Positions 36,390 through 50,680 of a stretch of DNA of 64,000 nt are shown here, one piece after another. Position 1 is the first letter of the stretch. Every line of letters starts with the position of its first letter. Both the position numbers and the translations under genes were made by a program. Source of the DNA: Euwallacea fornicatus (lineage: Eukaryota; Arthropoda; Insecta; Coleoptera; Curculionidae); NCBI RefSeq assembly GCF_040115645.1, contig NW_027096015.1:806001-870000 (forward strand). Direction: 5' to 3'. The notes beneath the pieces were generated by a model. That model made no database searches. It was not told the DNA's origin and was given only the letters and a program-made list of their open reading frames with translations.

Positions 36390-37832
36390 AACATAATGAT
36401 ACACATCATGATTGTATCATCTTGAGTTTCCACGAAAAATAGTACTTTATGAGCTCAAACATAAAATTTTTGTGACTTTTCACATGTTGAAGCTCGATAA
36501 CTTCGGTCAATGAGGACCAAATTTCTTAATCAAAGACTCAAATGAACCATCTCGACGAGATCTTTAACATAATGATACACATCATGATTGTATCATCTTG
36601 AGTTTCCACGAAAAATAGTACTTAATCAGCTCAAACATACAAGTTTTGTGACTTTTCACATGTTGAAGCTCGATAACTTCGGTCAATGAGGACCAAATTT
36701 CTTAATCAAAGACTCAAATGAACCATCTCGACGAGATCTTTAACATAATGATACACATCATGATTGTATCATCTTGAGTTTCCACGAAAAATAGTACTTT
36801 ATGAGCTCAAACATACAAGTTTTGTGACTTTTCACATTTTGAAGCTCGATAACTTCGGTCAATGAGGACCAAATTTCTTAATCAAAGACTCAAATGAACC
36901 ATCTCGACGAGATCTTTAACATGACGTAACACATCATGATTGTATCATCTTGAGTTTCCACGAAAAATAGTACTTTATGAGCTCAAACATACAAGTTTTG
37001 TGACTTTTCACACTTTGAAGCTCTATAACTTCGGTCAATGAGGACCAAATTTCTTAATCAAAGACTCAAATGAACCATCTCGACGAGATTTTTAACATGA
37101 CGTTACACATCATGATTGTATCATCTTGAGTTTCCACGAAAAATAGTACTTTATGAGCTCAAACATACAAGTTTTGTGACTTTTCACACTTTGAAGCTCT
37201 ATAACTTCGGTCAATGAGGACCAAATTTCTTAATCAAAGACTCAAATGAACCATCTCGACGAGATCTTTAACATGACGTAACACATCATGATTGTATCAT
37301 CTTGAGTTTCCATGAAAAATAGTACTTTATGAGCTCAAACATACAAGTTTTGTGACTTTTCACACTTTGAAGCTCTATAACTTCGGTCAATGAGGACCAA
37401 ATTTCTTAATCAAAGACTCAAATGAACCATCTCGACGAGATTTTTAACATGACGTTACACATCATGATTGTATCTTCTTGAGTTTCAAAGAAAAATAGTA
37501 CTTAATGAGCTCAAACATACAAGTTTTGTGACTTTTCACATTTTGAAGCTCGATAACTTCGGTCAATGAGGACCAAATTTCTTAATCAAAGACTCAAATG
37601 AACCATCTCGACGAGATCTTTAACATGACGTAACACATCATGATTGTATCATCTTGAGTTTCCACGAAAAATAGTACTTTATGAGCTCAAACATACAAGT
37701 TTTGTGACTTTTCACACTTTGAAGCTCGATAACTTCGGTCAATGAGGACCAAATTTCTTAATCAAAGACTCAAATGAACCATCTCGACGAGATCTTTAAC
37801 ATGACGTAACACATCATGATTGTATCATCTTG
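33609..37832. repeat. Region IV HOR unit B1, 24-mer (4224 bp)
   Basis: It starts with the GAGTTC/GTGATTTTTC monomer (anchor 33635). Private B-type marks are TATCTTGTTGAG (34481) and TTCTTATTCAAAG (34763), both seen again exactly 8448 bp later. The CATGGTTG, TATGATC and GAGTTC monomers follow in the same order as in A1. The last six monomers contain CTCT/GATTTTT types and CCATGAAAA (37310), as in 28680-29736. The tract 32595-36389 has the same type series as 41043-44837. Confidence 0.88.
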
Positions 37833-39456
37833 AGTTTCAAAGAAAAATAGTACTTTATGAGTTCAAACATACAATTTTTGTGATTTTTCACATGTTGAAG
37901 CTCGATAACTTCGGTCAATGAGGACCAAATTTCTTAATCAAAGACTCAAATGAACCATCTCGACGAGATTTTTAACATGACGTTACACATCATGATTGTA
38001 TCTTCTTGAGTTTCAAAGAAAAATAGTACTTAATGAGCTCAAACATACAAGTTTTGTGACTTTTCACATTTTGAAGCTCGATAACTTCGGTCAATGAGGA
38101 CCAAATTTCTTAATCAAAGACTCAAATGAACCATCTCGACGAGATCTTTAACATGACGTAACACATCATGATTGTATCATCTTGAGTTTCCACGAAAAAT
38201 AGTACTTTATGAGCTCAAACATACAAGTTTTGTGACTTTTCACATTTTGAAGCTCTATAACTTCGGTCAATGAGGACCAAATTTCTTAATCAAAGACTCA
38301 AATGAACCATCTCGACGAGATCTTTAACATAATGATACACATCATGATTGTATCATCTTGAGTTTCTACGAAAAATAGTACTTTATGAGCTCAAACATAA
38401 AATTTTTGTGACTTTTCACATGTTGAAGCTCGATAACTTCGGTCAATGAGGACCAAATTTCTTAATCAAAGACTCAAATGAACCATCTCGACGAGATCTT
38501 TAACATGACGTAACACATCATGATTGTATCATCTTGAGTTTCAAAGAAAAATAGTACTTTATGAGCTCAAACATAAAATTTTTGTGACTTTTCACATGTT
38601 GAAGCTCGATAACTTCGGTCAATGAGGACCAAATTTCTTAATCAAATACTCAAATGAACCATCTCGACGAGATTTTTAACATGACGTTACACATCATGAT
38701 TGTATCTTCTTGAGTTTCAAAGAAAAATAGTACTTAATGAGCTCAAACATACAAGTTTTGTGACTTTTCACATTTTGAAGCTCGATAACTTCGGTCAATG
38801 AGGACCAAATTTCTTAATCAAAGACTCAAATGGACCATCTCGACGAGATCTTTAACATAATGATACATATCATGATTGTATCATCTTGAGTTTCCACGAA
38901 AAATAGTACTTTATGAGCTCAAACATAAAATTTTTGTGACTTTTCACATGTTGAAGCTCGATAACTTCGGTCAATGAGGACCAAATTTCTTAATCAAAGA
39001 CTCAAATGAACCATCTCGACGAGATCTTTAACATAATGATACACATCATGGTTGTATCATCTTGAGTTTCCACGAAAAATAGTACTTTATGAGCTCAAAC
39101 ATAAAATTTTTGTGACTTTTCACATGTTGAAGCTCGATAACTTCGGTCAATGAGGACCAAATTTCTTAATCAAAGACTCAAATGAACCATCTCGACGAGA
39201 TCTTTAACATAATGATACACATCATGATTGTATCATCTTGAGTTTCCACGAAAAATAGTACTTTATGAGCTCAAACATAAAATTTTTGTGACTTTTCACA
39301 CGTTGAAGCTCGATAACTTCGGTCAATGAGGACCAAATTTCTTAATCAAAGACTCAAATGAACCATCTCGACGAGATCTTTAACATGACGTAACACATCA
39401 TGATTGTATCATCTTGAGTTTCCACGAAAAATAGTACTTTATGAGCTCAAACATAA
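36776..39456. repeat. Long duplication, right copy (2.7 kb)
   Basis: Partner of the tract 8096 bp (46 monomers) to the left. Together with the 8448-bp pair it defines an A-B-A-B alternation of region IV units. The two offsets differ by two monomers because the units between them have gained or lost monomers. Confidence 0.8.
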
Positions 39457-42056
39457 AATTTTTGTGACTTTTCACATGTTGAAGCTCGATAACTTCGGTC
39501 AATGAGGACCAAATTTCTTAATCAAAGACTCAAATGAACCATCTCGACGAGATCTTTAACATGACGTAACACATCATGATTGTATCATCTTGAGTTTCAA
39601 AGAAAAATAGTACTTTATGAGTTCAAACATACAATTTTTGTGACTTTTCACATGTTGAAGCTCGATAACTTCGGTCAATGAGGACCAAATTTCTTAATCA
39701 AAGACTCAAATGAACCATCTCGACGAGATCTTTAACATGACGTAACACATCATGATTGTATCATCTTGAGTTTCCACGAAAAATAGTACTTTATGAGCTC
39801 AAACATACAAGTTTTGTGACTTTTCACATGTTGAAGCTCGATAACTTCGGTCAATGAGGACCAAATTTCTTAATCAAAGACTCAAATGAACCATCTCGAC
39901 GAGATCTTTAACATGACGTAACACATCATGATTGTATCATCTTGAGTTTCCACGAAAAATAGTACTTTATGAGCTCAAACATAAAATTTTTGTGACTTTT
40001 CACATGTTGAAGCTCGATAACTTCGGTCAATGAGGACCAAATTTCTTAATCAAAGACTCAAATGAACCATCTCGACGAGATCTTTTACATAATGATACAC
40101 ATCATGATTGTATGATCTTGAGTTTCCACGAAAAATAGTACTTAATCAGCTCAAACATACAAGTTTTGTGACTTTTCACATGTTGAAGCTCGATAACTTC
40201 GGTCAATGAGGACCAAATTTCTTAATCAAAGACTCAAATGAACCATCTCGACGAGATCTTTAACATAATGATACACATCATGATTGTATCATCTTGAGTT
40301 TCCACGAAAAATAGTACTTTATGAGCTCAAACATAAAATTTTTGTGACTTTTCACATGTTGAAGCTCGATAACTTCGGTCAATGAGGACCAAATTTCTTA
40401 ATCAAAGACTCAAATGAACCATCTCGACGAGATCTTTAACATGACGTAACACATCATGATTGTATCATCTTGAGTTTCAAAGAAAAATAGTACTTTATGA
40501 GTTCAAACATACAATTTTTGTGACTTTTCACATGTTGAAGCTCGATAACTTCGGTCAATGAGGACCAAATTTCTTAATCAAAGACTCAAATGAACCATCT
40601 CGACGAGATCTTTAACATGACGTAACACATCATGATTGTATCATCTTGAGTTTCCACGAAAAATAGTACTTTATGAGCTCAAACATACAAGTTTTGTGAC
40701 TTTTCACATGTTGAAGCAAGATAACTTCGGTCAATGAGGACCAAATTTCTTAATCAAAGACTCAAATGAACCATCTCGACGAGATCTTTAACATGACGTA
40801 ACACATCATGATTGTATCATCTTGAGTTTCAAAGAAAAATAGTACTTAATGAGCTCAAACATACAAGTTTTGTGACTTTTCACACTTTGAAGCTCGATAA
40901 CTTCGGTCAATGAGGACCAAATTTCTTAATCAAAGACTCAAATGAACCATCTCGACGAGATCTTTAACATAATGATACACATCATGATTGTATCATCTTG
41001 AGTTTCCACGAAAAATAGTACTTTATGAGCTCAAACATACAATTTTTGTGACTTTTCACATGTTGAAGCTCGATAACTTCGGTCAATGAGGACCAAATTT
41101 CTTAATCAAAGACTCAAATGAACCATCTCGACGAGATCTTTTACATAATGATACACATCATGATTGTATGATCTTGAGTTTCCACGAAAAATAGTACTTA
41201 ATCAGCTCAAACATACAAGTTTTGTGACTTTTCACATGTTGAAGCTCGATAACTTCGGTCAATGAGGACCAAATTTCTTAATCAAAGACTCAAATGAACC
41301 ATCTCGACGAGATCTTTAACATAATGATACACATCATGATTGTATCATCTTGAGTTTCCACGAAAAATAGTACTTTATGAGCTCAAACATAAAATTTTTG
41401 TGACTTTTCACATGTTGAAGCTCGATAACTTCGGTCAATGAGGACCAAATTTCTTAATCAAAGACTCAAATGAACCATCTCGACGAGATCTTTAACATGA
41501 CGTAACACATCATGATTGTATCATCTTGAGTTTCCACGAAAAATAGTACTTTATGAGCTCAAACATAAAATTTTTGTGACTTTTCACATGTTGAAGCTCG
41601 ATAACTTCGGTCAATGAGGACCAAATTTCTTAATCAAAGACTCAAGTGAACCATCTCGACGAGATCTTTAATATAATGATACACATCATGATTGTATCAT
41701 CTTGAGTTTCCACGAAAAATAGTACTTTATGAGCTCAAACATAAAATTTTTGTGACTTTTCACATGTTGAAGCTCGATAACTTCGGTCAATGAGGACCAA
41801 ATTTCTTAATCAAAGACTCAAATGAACCATCTCGACGAGATCTTTAACATGACGTAACACATCATGATTGTATCATCTTGAGTTTCCACGAAAAATAGTA
41901 CTTTATGAGCTCAAACATACAAGTTTTGTGACTTTTCACACTTTGAAGCTCGATAACTTCGGTCAATGAGGACCAAATTTCTTAATCAAAGACTCAAATG
42001 AACCATCTCGACGAGATCTTTAACATGACGTAACACATCATGATTGTATCATCTTG
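37833..42056. repeat. Region IV HOR unit A2, 24-mer (4224 bp)
   Basis: This repeats the A1 marks: CTACGAAA at 38367 (8096 bp after the A1 copy), the CATTTTG/CTCT monomer and two consecutive AATGATA monomers after CATGGTTG. It lacks the B marks TTGTTGAG and TTATTC. Private to it is CACACGTTG (about 39299). The second half has two GAGTTC monomers (anchors 39619 and 40499) and ends with CAAGTGAAC/TAATATAATG and CACTTTG monomers, as in A1. Confidence 0.87.
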
Positions 42057-44837
42057 AGTTTCAAAGAAAAATAGTACTTTATGAGTTCAAACATACAATT
42101 TTTGTGATTTTTCACATGTTGAAGCTCGATAACTTCGGTCAATGAGGACCAAATTTCTTAATCAAAGACTCAAATGAACCATCTCGACGAGATTTTTAAC
42201 ATGACGTTACACATCATGATTGTATCTTCTTGAGTTTCAAAGAAAAATAGTACTTAATGAGCTCAAACATACAAGTTTTGTGACTTTTCACATTTTGAAG
42301 CTCGATAACTTCGGTCAATGAGGACCAAATTTCTTAATCAAAGACTCAAATGAACCATCTCGACGAGATCTTTAACATGACGTAACACATCATGATTGTA
42401 TCATCTTGAGTTTCCACGAAAAATAGTACTTTATGAGCTCAAACATACAAGTTTTGTGACTTTTCACACTTTGAAGCTCTATAACTTCGGTCAATGAGGA
42501 CCAAATTTCTTAATCAAAGACTCAAATGAACCATCTCGACGAGATCTTTAACATAATGATACACATCATGATTGTATCATCTTGAGTTTCCACGAAAAAT
42601 AGTACTTTATGAGCTCAAACATAAAATTTTTGTGACTTTTCACATGTTGAAGCTCGATAACTTCGGTCAATGAGGACCAAATTTCTTAATCAAAGACTCA
42701 AATGAACCATCTCGACGAGATCTTTAACATGACGTAACACATCATGATTGTATCATCTTGAGTTTCAAAGAAAAATAGTACTTTATGAGCTCAAACATAA
42801 AATTTTTGTGACTTTTCACATGTTGAAGCTCGATAACTTCGGTCAATGAGGACCAAATTTCTTAATCAAATACTCAAATGAACCATCTCGACGAGATTTT
42901 TAACATGACGTTACACATCATGATTGTATCTTGTTGAGTTTCAAAGAAAAATAGTACTTAATGAGCTCAAACATACAAGTTTTGTGACTTTTCACATTTT
43001 GAAGCTCGATAACTTCGGTCAATGAGGACCAAATTTCTTAATCAAAGACTCAAATGGACCATCTCGACGAGATCTTTAACATAATGATACATATCATGAT
43101 TGTATCATCTTGAGTTTCCACGAAAAATAGTACTTTATGAGCTCAAACATAAAATTTTTGTGACTTTTCACATGTTGAAGCTCGATAACTTCGGTCAATG
43201 AGGACCAAATTTCTTATTCAAAGACTCAAATGAACCATCTCGACGAGATCTTTAACATAATGATACACATCATGGTTGTATCATCTTGAGTTTCCACGAA
43301 AAATAGTACTTTATGAGCTCAAACATAAAATTTTTGTGACTTTTCACATGTTGAAGCTCGATAACTTCGGTCAATGAGGACCAAATTTCTTAATCAAAGA
43401 CTCAAATGAACCATCTCGACGAGATCTTTAACATGACGTAACACATCATGATTGTATCATCTTGAGTTTCCACGAAAAATAGTACTTTATGAGCTCAAAC
43501 ATACAATTTTTGTGACTTTTCACATGTTGAAGCTCGATAACTTCGGTCAATGAGGACCAAATTTCTTAATCAAAGACTCAAATGAACCATCTCGACGAGA
43601 TCTTTTACATAATGATACACATCATGATTGTATGATCTTGAGTTTCCACGAAAAATAGTACTTAATCAGCTCAAACATACAAGTTTTGTGACTTTTCACA
43701 TGTTGAAGCTCGATAACTTCGGTCAATGAGGACCAAATTTCTTAATCAAAGACTCAAATGAACCATCTCGACGAGATCTTTAACATAATGATACACATCA
43801 TGATTGTATCATCTTGAGTTTCCACGAAAAATAGTACTTTATGAGCTCAAACATAAAATTTTTGTGACTTTTCACATGTTGAAGCTCGATAACTTCGGTC
43901 AATGAGGACCAAATTTCTTAATCAAAGACTCAAATGAACCATCTCGACGAGATCTTTAACATGACGTAACACATCATGATTGTATCATCTTGAGTTTCAA
44001 AGAAAAATAGTACTTTATGAGTTCAAACATACAATTTTTGTGACTTTTCACATGTTGAAGCTCGATAACTTCGGTCAATGAGGACCAAATTTCTTAATCA
44101 AAGACTCAAATGAACCATCTCGACGAGATCTTTAACATGACGTAACACATCATGATTGTATCATCTTGAGTTTCCACGAAAAATAGTACTTTATGAGCTC
44201 AAACATACAAGTTTTGTGACTTTTCACATGTTGAAGCAAGATAACTTCGGTCAATGAGGACCAAATTTCTTAATCAAAGACTCAAATGAACCATCTCGAC
44301 GAGATCTTTAACATGACGTAACACATCATGATTGTATCATCTTGAGTTTCAAAGAAAAATAGTACTTTATGAGCTCAAACATACAATTTTTGTGACTTTT
44401 CACATGTTGAAGCTCGATAACTTCGGTCAATGAGGACCAAATTTCTTAATCAAAGACTCAAATGAACCATCTCGACGAGATCTTTAACATGACGTAACAC
44501 ATCATGATTGTATCATCTTGAGTTTCAAAGAAAAATAGTACTTAATGAGCTCAAACATACAAGTTTTGTGACTTTTCACACTTTGAAGCTCGATAACTTC
44601 GGTCAATGAGGACCAAATTTCTTAATCAAAGACTCAAATGAACCATCTCGACGAGATCTTTAACATGACGTAACACATCATGATTGTATCATCTTGAGTT
44701 TCCACGAAAAATAGTACTTTATGAGCTCAAACATACAATTTTTGTGACTTTTCACATGTTGAAGCTCGATAACTTCGGTCAATGAGGACCAAATTTCTTA
44801 ATCAAAGACTCAAATGAACCATCTCGACGAGATCTTT
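41043..44837. repeat. Long duplication, right copy (3.8 kb)
   Basis: Partner of the tract 8448 bp (48 monomers) to the left. It crosses the border between units A2 and B2, as the left copy crosses A1 and B1. The copied segment thus ignored unit borders. That fits unequal exchange of large blocks better than unit-by-unit copying. Confidence 0.82.
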
Positions 44838-46104
44838 TACATAATGATACACATCATGATTGTATGATCTTGAGTTTCCACGAAAAATAGTACTTAATCA
44901 GCTCAAACATACAAGTTTTGTGACTTTTCACATGTTGAAGCTCGATAACTTCGGTCAATGAGGACCAAATTTCTTAATCAAAGACTCAAATGAACCATCT
45001 CGACGAGATCTTTAACATAATGATACACATCATGATTGTATCATCTTGAGTTTCCACGAAAAATAGTACTTTATGAGCTCAAACATAAAATTTTTGTGAC
45101 TTTTCACATGTTGAAGCTCGATAACTTCGGTCAATGAGGACCAAATTTCTTAATCAAAGACTCAAATGAACCATCTCGACGAGATCTTTAACATGACGTA
45201 ACACATCATGATTGTATCATCTTGAGTTTCCACGAAAAATAGTACTTTATGAGCTCAAACATAAAATTTTTGTGACTTTTCACATGTTGAAGCTCGATAA
45301 CTTCGGTCAATGAGGACCAAATTTCTTAATCAAAGACTCAAATGAACCATCTCGACGAGATCTTTAACATAATGATACACATCATGATTGTATCATCTTG
45401 AGTTTCCACGAAAAATAGTACTTTATGAGCTCAAACATAAAATTTTTGTGACTTTTCACATGTTGAAGCTCGATAACTTCGGTCAATGAGGACCAAATTT
45501 CTTAATCAAAGACTCAAATGAACCATCTCGACGAGATCTTTAACATGACGTAACACATCATGATTGTATCATCTTGAGTTTCCACGAAAAATAGTACTTT
45601 ATGAGCTCAAACATAAAATTTTTGTGACTTTTCACATGTTGAAGCTCGATAACTTCGGTCAATGAGGACCAAATTTCTTAATCAAAGACTCAAGTGAACC
45701 ATCTCGACGAGATCTTTAATATAATGATACACATCGTGATTGTATCATCTTGAGTTTCCACGAAAAATAGTACTTTATGAGCTCAAACATAAAATTTTTG
45801 TGACTTTTCACATGTTGAAGCTCGATAACTTCGGTCAATGAGGACCAAATTTCTTAATCAAAGACTCAAATGAACCATCTCGACGAGATCTTTAACATGA
45901 CGTAACACATCATGATTGTATCATCTTGAGTTTCCACGAAAAATAGTACTTTATGAGCTCAAACATACAAGTTTTGTGACTTTTCACACTTTGAAGCTCG
46001 ATAACTTCGGTCAATGAGGACCAAATTTCTTAATCAAAGACTCAAATGAACCATCTCGACGAGATCTTTAACATGACGTAACACATCATGATTGTATCAT
46101 CTTG
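42057..46104. repeat. Region IV HOR unit B2, 23-mer (4048 bp)
   Basis: This carries the B marks TTGTTGAG (42931) and TTCTTATTC (43211), each 8448 bp after B1. It matches B1 in monomer series until about 44838, where TTTTAC appears instead of TTTAAC and the order departs. It ends with the CAAGTGAAC/TAATATAATG monomer, here with a private CATCGTGATT (about 45734), and then the two usual closing monomers. Confidence 0.88.
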
Positions 46105-49100
46105 AGTTTCAAAGAAAAATAGTACTTTATGAGTTCAAACATACAATTTTTGTGATTTTTCACATGTTGAAGCTCGATAACTTCGGTCAATGAGGACCAA
46201 ATTTCTTAATCAAAGACTCAAATGAACCATCTCGACGAGATTTTTAACATGACGTTACACATCATGATTGTATCTTCTTGAGTTTCAAAGAAAAATAGTA
46301 CTTAATGAGCTCAAACATACAAGTTTTGTGACTTTTCACATTTTGAAGCTCGATAACTTCGGTCAATGAGGACCAAATTTCTTAATCAAAGACTCAAATG
46401 AACCATCTCGACGAGATCTTTAACATGACGTAACACATCATGATTGTATCATCTTGAGTTTCCACGAAAAATAGTACTTTATGAGCTCAAACATACAAGT
46501 TTTGTGACTTTTCACACTTTGAAGCTCTATAACTTCGGTCAATGAGGACCAAATTTCTTAATCAAAGACTCAAATGAACCATCTCGACGAGATCTTTAAC
46601 ATAATGATACACATCATGATTGTATCATCTTGAGTTTCCACGAAAAATAGTACTTTATGAGCTCAAACATAAAATTTTTGTGACTTTTCACATGTTGAAG
46701 CTCGATAACTTCGGTCAATGAGGACCAAATTTCTTAATCAAAGACTCAAATGAACCATCTCGACGAGATCTTTAACATGACGTAACACATCATGATTGTA
46801 TCATCTTGAGTTTCAAAGAAAAATAGTACTTTATGAGCTCAAACATAAAATTTTTGTGACTTTTCACATGTTGAAGCTCGATAACTTCGGTCAATGAGGA
46901 CCAAATTTCTTAATCAAATACTCAAATGAACCATCTCGACGAGATTTTTAACATGACGTTACACATCATGATTGTATCTTCTTGAGTTTCAAAGAAAAAT
47001 AGTACTTAATGAGCTCAAACATACAAGTTTTGTGACTTTTCACATTTTGAAGCTCGATAACTTCGGTCAATGAGGACCAAATTTCTTAATCAAAGACTCA
47101 AATGGACCATCTCGACGAGATCTTTAACATAATGATACATATCATGATTGTATCATCTTGAGTTTCCACGAAAAATAGTACTTTATGAGCTCAAACATAA
47201 AATTTTTGTGACTTTTCACATGTTGAAGCTCGATAACTTCGGTCAATGAGGACCAAATTTCTTAATCAAAGACTCAAATGAACCATCTCGACGAGATCTT
47301 TAACATAATGATACACATCATGGTTGTATCATCTTGAGTTTCCACGAAAAATAGTACTTTATGAGCTCAAACATAAAATTTTTGTGACTTTTCACATGTT
47401 GAAGCTCGATAACTTCGGTCAATGAGGACCAAATTTCTTAATCAAAGACTCAAATGAACCATCTCGACGAGATCTTTAACATGACGTAACACATCATGAT
47501 TGTATCATCTTGAGTTTCCACGAAAAATAGTACTTTATGAGCTCAAACATACAATTTTTGTGACTTTTCACATGTTGAAGCTCGATAACTTCGGTCAATG
47601 AGGACCAAATTTCTTAATCAAAGACTCAAATGAACCATCTCGACGAGATCTTTTACATAATGATACACATCATGATTGTATGATCTTGAGTTTCCACGAA
47701 AAATAGTACTTAATCAGCTCAAACATACAAGTTTTGTGACTTTTCACATGTTGAAGCTCGATAACTTCGGTCAATGAGGACCAAATTTCTTAATCAAAGA
47801 CTCAAATGAACCATCTCGACGAGATCTTTAACATAATGATACACATCATGATTGTATCATCTTGAGTTTCCACGAAAAATAGTACTTTATGAGCTCAAAC
47901 ATAAAATTTTTGTGACTTTTCACATGTTGAAGCTCGATAACTTCGGTCAATGAGGACCAAATTTCTTAATCAAAGACTCAAATGAACCATCTCGACGAGA
48001 TCTTTAACATGACGTAACACATCATGATTGTATCATCTTGAGTTTCAAAGAAAAATAGTACTTTATGAGTTCAAACATACAATTTTTGTGACTTTTCACA
48101 TGTTGAAGCTCGATAACTTCGGTCAATGAGGACCAAATTTCTTAATCAAAGACTCACATGAACCATCTCGACGAGATCTTTAACATGACGTAACACATCA
48201 TGATTGTATCGTCTTGAGTTTCCACGAAAAATAGTACTTTATGAGCTCAAACATACAAGTTTTGTGACTTTTCACATGTTGAAGCAAGATAACTTCGGTC
48301 AATGAGGACCAAATTTCTTAATCAAAGACTCAAATGAACCATCTCGACGAGATCTTTAACATGACGTAACACATCATGATTGTATCATCTTGAGTTTCAA
48401 AGAAAAATAGTACTTTATGAGCTCAAACATACAATTTTTGTGACTTTTCACATGTTGAAGCTCGATAACTTCGGTCAATGAGGACCAAATTTCTTAATCA
48501 AAGACTCAAATGAACCATCTCGACGAGATCTTTAACATGACGTAACACATCATGATTGTATCATCTTGAGTTTCAAAGAAAAATAGTACTTAATGAGCTC
48601 AAACATACAAGTTTTGTGACTTTTCACACTTTGAAGCTCGATAACTTCGGTCAATGAGGACCAAATTTCTTAATCAAAGACTCAAATGAACCATCTCGAC
48701 GAGATCTTTAACATGACGTAACACATCATGATTGTATCATCTTGAGTTTCAAAGAAAAATAGTACTTAATGAGTTCAAACATACAATTTTTGTGACTTTT
48801 CACATGTTGAAGCTCGATAACTTCGGTCAATGAGGACCAAATTTCTTAATCAAAGACTCAAATGAACCATCTCGACGAGATCTTTAACATAATGATACAC
48901 ATCATGATTGTATCATCTTGAGTTTCCACGAAAAATAGTACTTTATGAGCTCAAACATAAAATTTTTGTGACTTTTCACATGTTGAAGCTCGATAACTTC
49001 GGTCAATGAGGACCAAATTTCTTAATCAAAGACTCAAATGAACCATCTCGACGAGATCTTTAACATGACGTAACACATCATGATTGTATCATCTTGAGTT

Positions 49101-49448
49101 TCCACGAAAAATAGTACTTTATGAGCTCAAACATAAAATTTTTGTGACTTTTCACATGTTGAAGCTCGATAACTTCGGTCAATGAGGACCAAATTTCTTA
49201 ATCAAAGACTCAAGTGAACCATCTCGACGAGATCTTTAATATAATGATACACATCATGATTGTATCATCTTGAGTTTCCACGAAAAATAGTACTTTATGA
49301 GCTCAAACATAAAATTTTTGTGACTTTTCACATGTTGAAGCTCGATAACTTCGGTCAATGAGGACCAAATTTCTTAATCAAAGACTCAAATGAACCATCT
49401 CGACGAGATCTTTAACATGACGTAACACATCATGATTGTATCATCTTG
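46105..49448. repeat. Region IV HOR unit, last 19-mer (3344 bp)
   Basis: It opens with the fifth GAGTTC/GTGATTTTTC monomer (anchor 46131) and follows the B order through the CAAAG/TAATG/CACTTTG monomer. It lacks the TTGTTGAG and TTATTC marks, so it is a related but separate lineage. Private changes are ACTCACATGAAC (about 48155) and TATCGTCTTG (about 48209). A monomer combining TAATG with GAGTTC (about 48773) appears only here. After CAAGTGAAC/TAATATAATG the series runs into the 7-mer modules of region V. Confidence 0.83.
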
Positions 49449-50680
49449 AGTTTCCACGAAAAATAGTACTTTATGAGCTCAAACATACAATTTTTGTGAC
49501 TTTTCACATGTTGAAGCTCGATAACTTCGGTCAATGAGGACCAAATTTCTTAATCAAAGACTCAAATGAACCATCTCGACGAGATCTTTTACATAATGAT
49601 ACACATCATGATTGTATGATCTTGAGTTTCCACGAAAAATAGTACTTAATCAGCTCAAACATACAAGTTTTGTGACTTTTCACATTTTGAAGCTCGATAA
49701 CTTCGGTCAGTGAGGACCAAATTTCTTAATCAAAGACTCAAATGAACCATCTCGACGAGATCTTTAACATGACGTAACACATCATGATTGTATCATCTTG
49801 AGTTTCAAAGAAAAATAGTACTTTATGAGCTCAAACATACAATTTTTGTGACTTTTCACATGTTGAAGCTCGATAACTTCGGTCAATGAGGACCAAATTT
49901 CTTAATCAAAGACTCAAATGAACCATCTCGACGAGATCTTTAACATGACGTAACACATCATGATTGTATCATCTTGAGTTTCCACGAAAAATAGTACTTT
50001 ATGAGCTCAAACATACAAGTTTTGTGACTTTTCACATGTTGAAGCAAGATAACTTCGGTCAATGAGGACCAAATTTCTTAATCAAAGACTCAAATGAACC
50101 ATCTCGACGAGATCTTTAACATGACGTAACACATCATGATTGTATCATCTTGAGTTTCCACGAAAAATAGTACTTTATGAGCTCAAACATACAAGTTTTG
50201 TGACTTTTCACATGTTGAAGCAAGATAACTTCGGTCAATGAGGACCAAATTTCTTAATCAAAGACTCAAATGAACCATCTCGACGAGATCTTTAACATGA
50301 CGTAACACATCATGATTGTATCATCTTGAGTTTCAAAGAAAAATAGTACTTTATGAGCTCAAACATACAATTTTTGTGACTTTTCACATGTTGAAGCTCG
50401 ATAACTTCGGTCAATGAGGACCAAATTTCTTAATCAAAGACTCAAATGAACCATCTCGACGAGATCTTTAACATGACGTAACACATCATGATTGTATCAT
50501 CTTGAGTTTCAAAGAAAAATAGTACTTAATGAGCTCAAACATACAAGTTTTGTGACTTTTCACACTTTGAAGCTCGATAACTTCGGTCAATGAGGACCAA
50601 ATTTCTTAATCAAAGACTCAAATGAACCATCTCGACGAGATCTTTAACATGACGTAACACATCATGATTGTATCATCTTG
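49449..50680. repeat. Region V 7-mer module, copy 1 (1232 bp)
   Basis: Order: ATACAATT monomer with TTTTAC and TATGATC; TAATCAGCTC monomer with CATTTTG; CAAAG/ATACAATT monomer; two consecutive CAAG monomers; another CAAAG/ATACAATT; and a TAATG/CACTTTG monomer. It carries a private CGGTCAGTGAGG (about 49704). The module recurs at 52089 with the same order. Confidence 0.85.

Noticed and set aside
3871..49448. Near-identical long duplications as assembly error only
   Set aside because: Each copy has its own private differences and different flanks, which argues for real copies. Reads are still needed to exclude misassembly.
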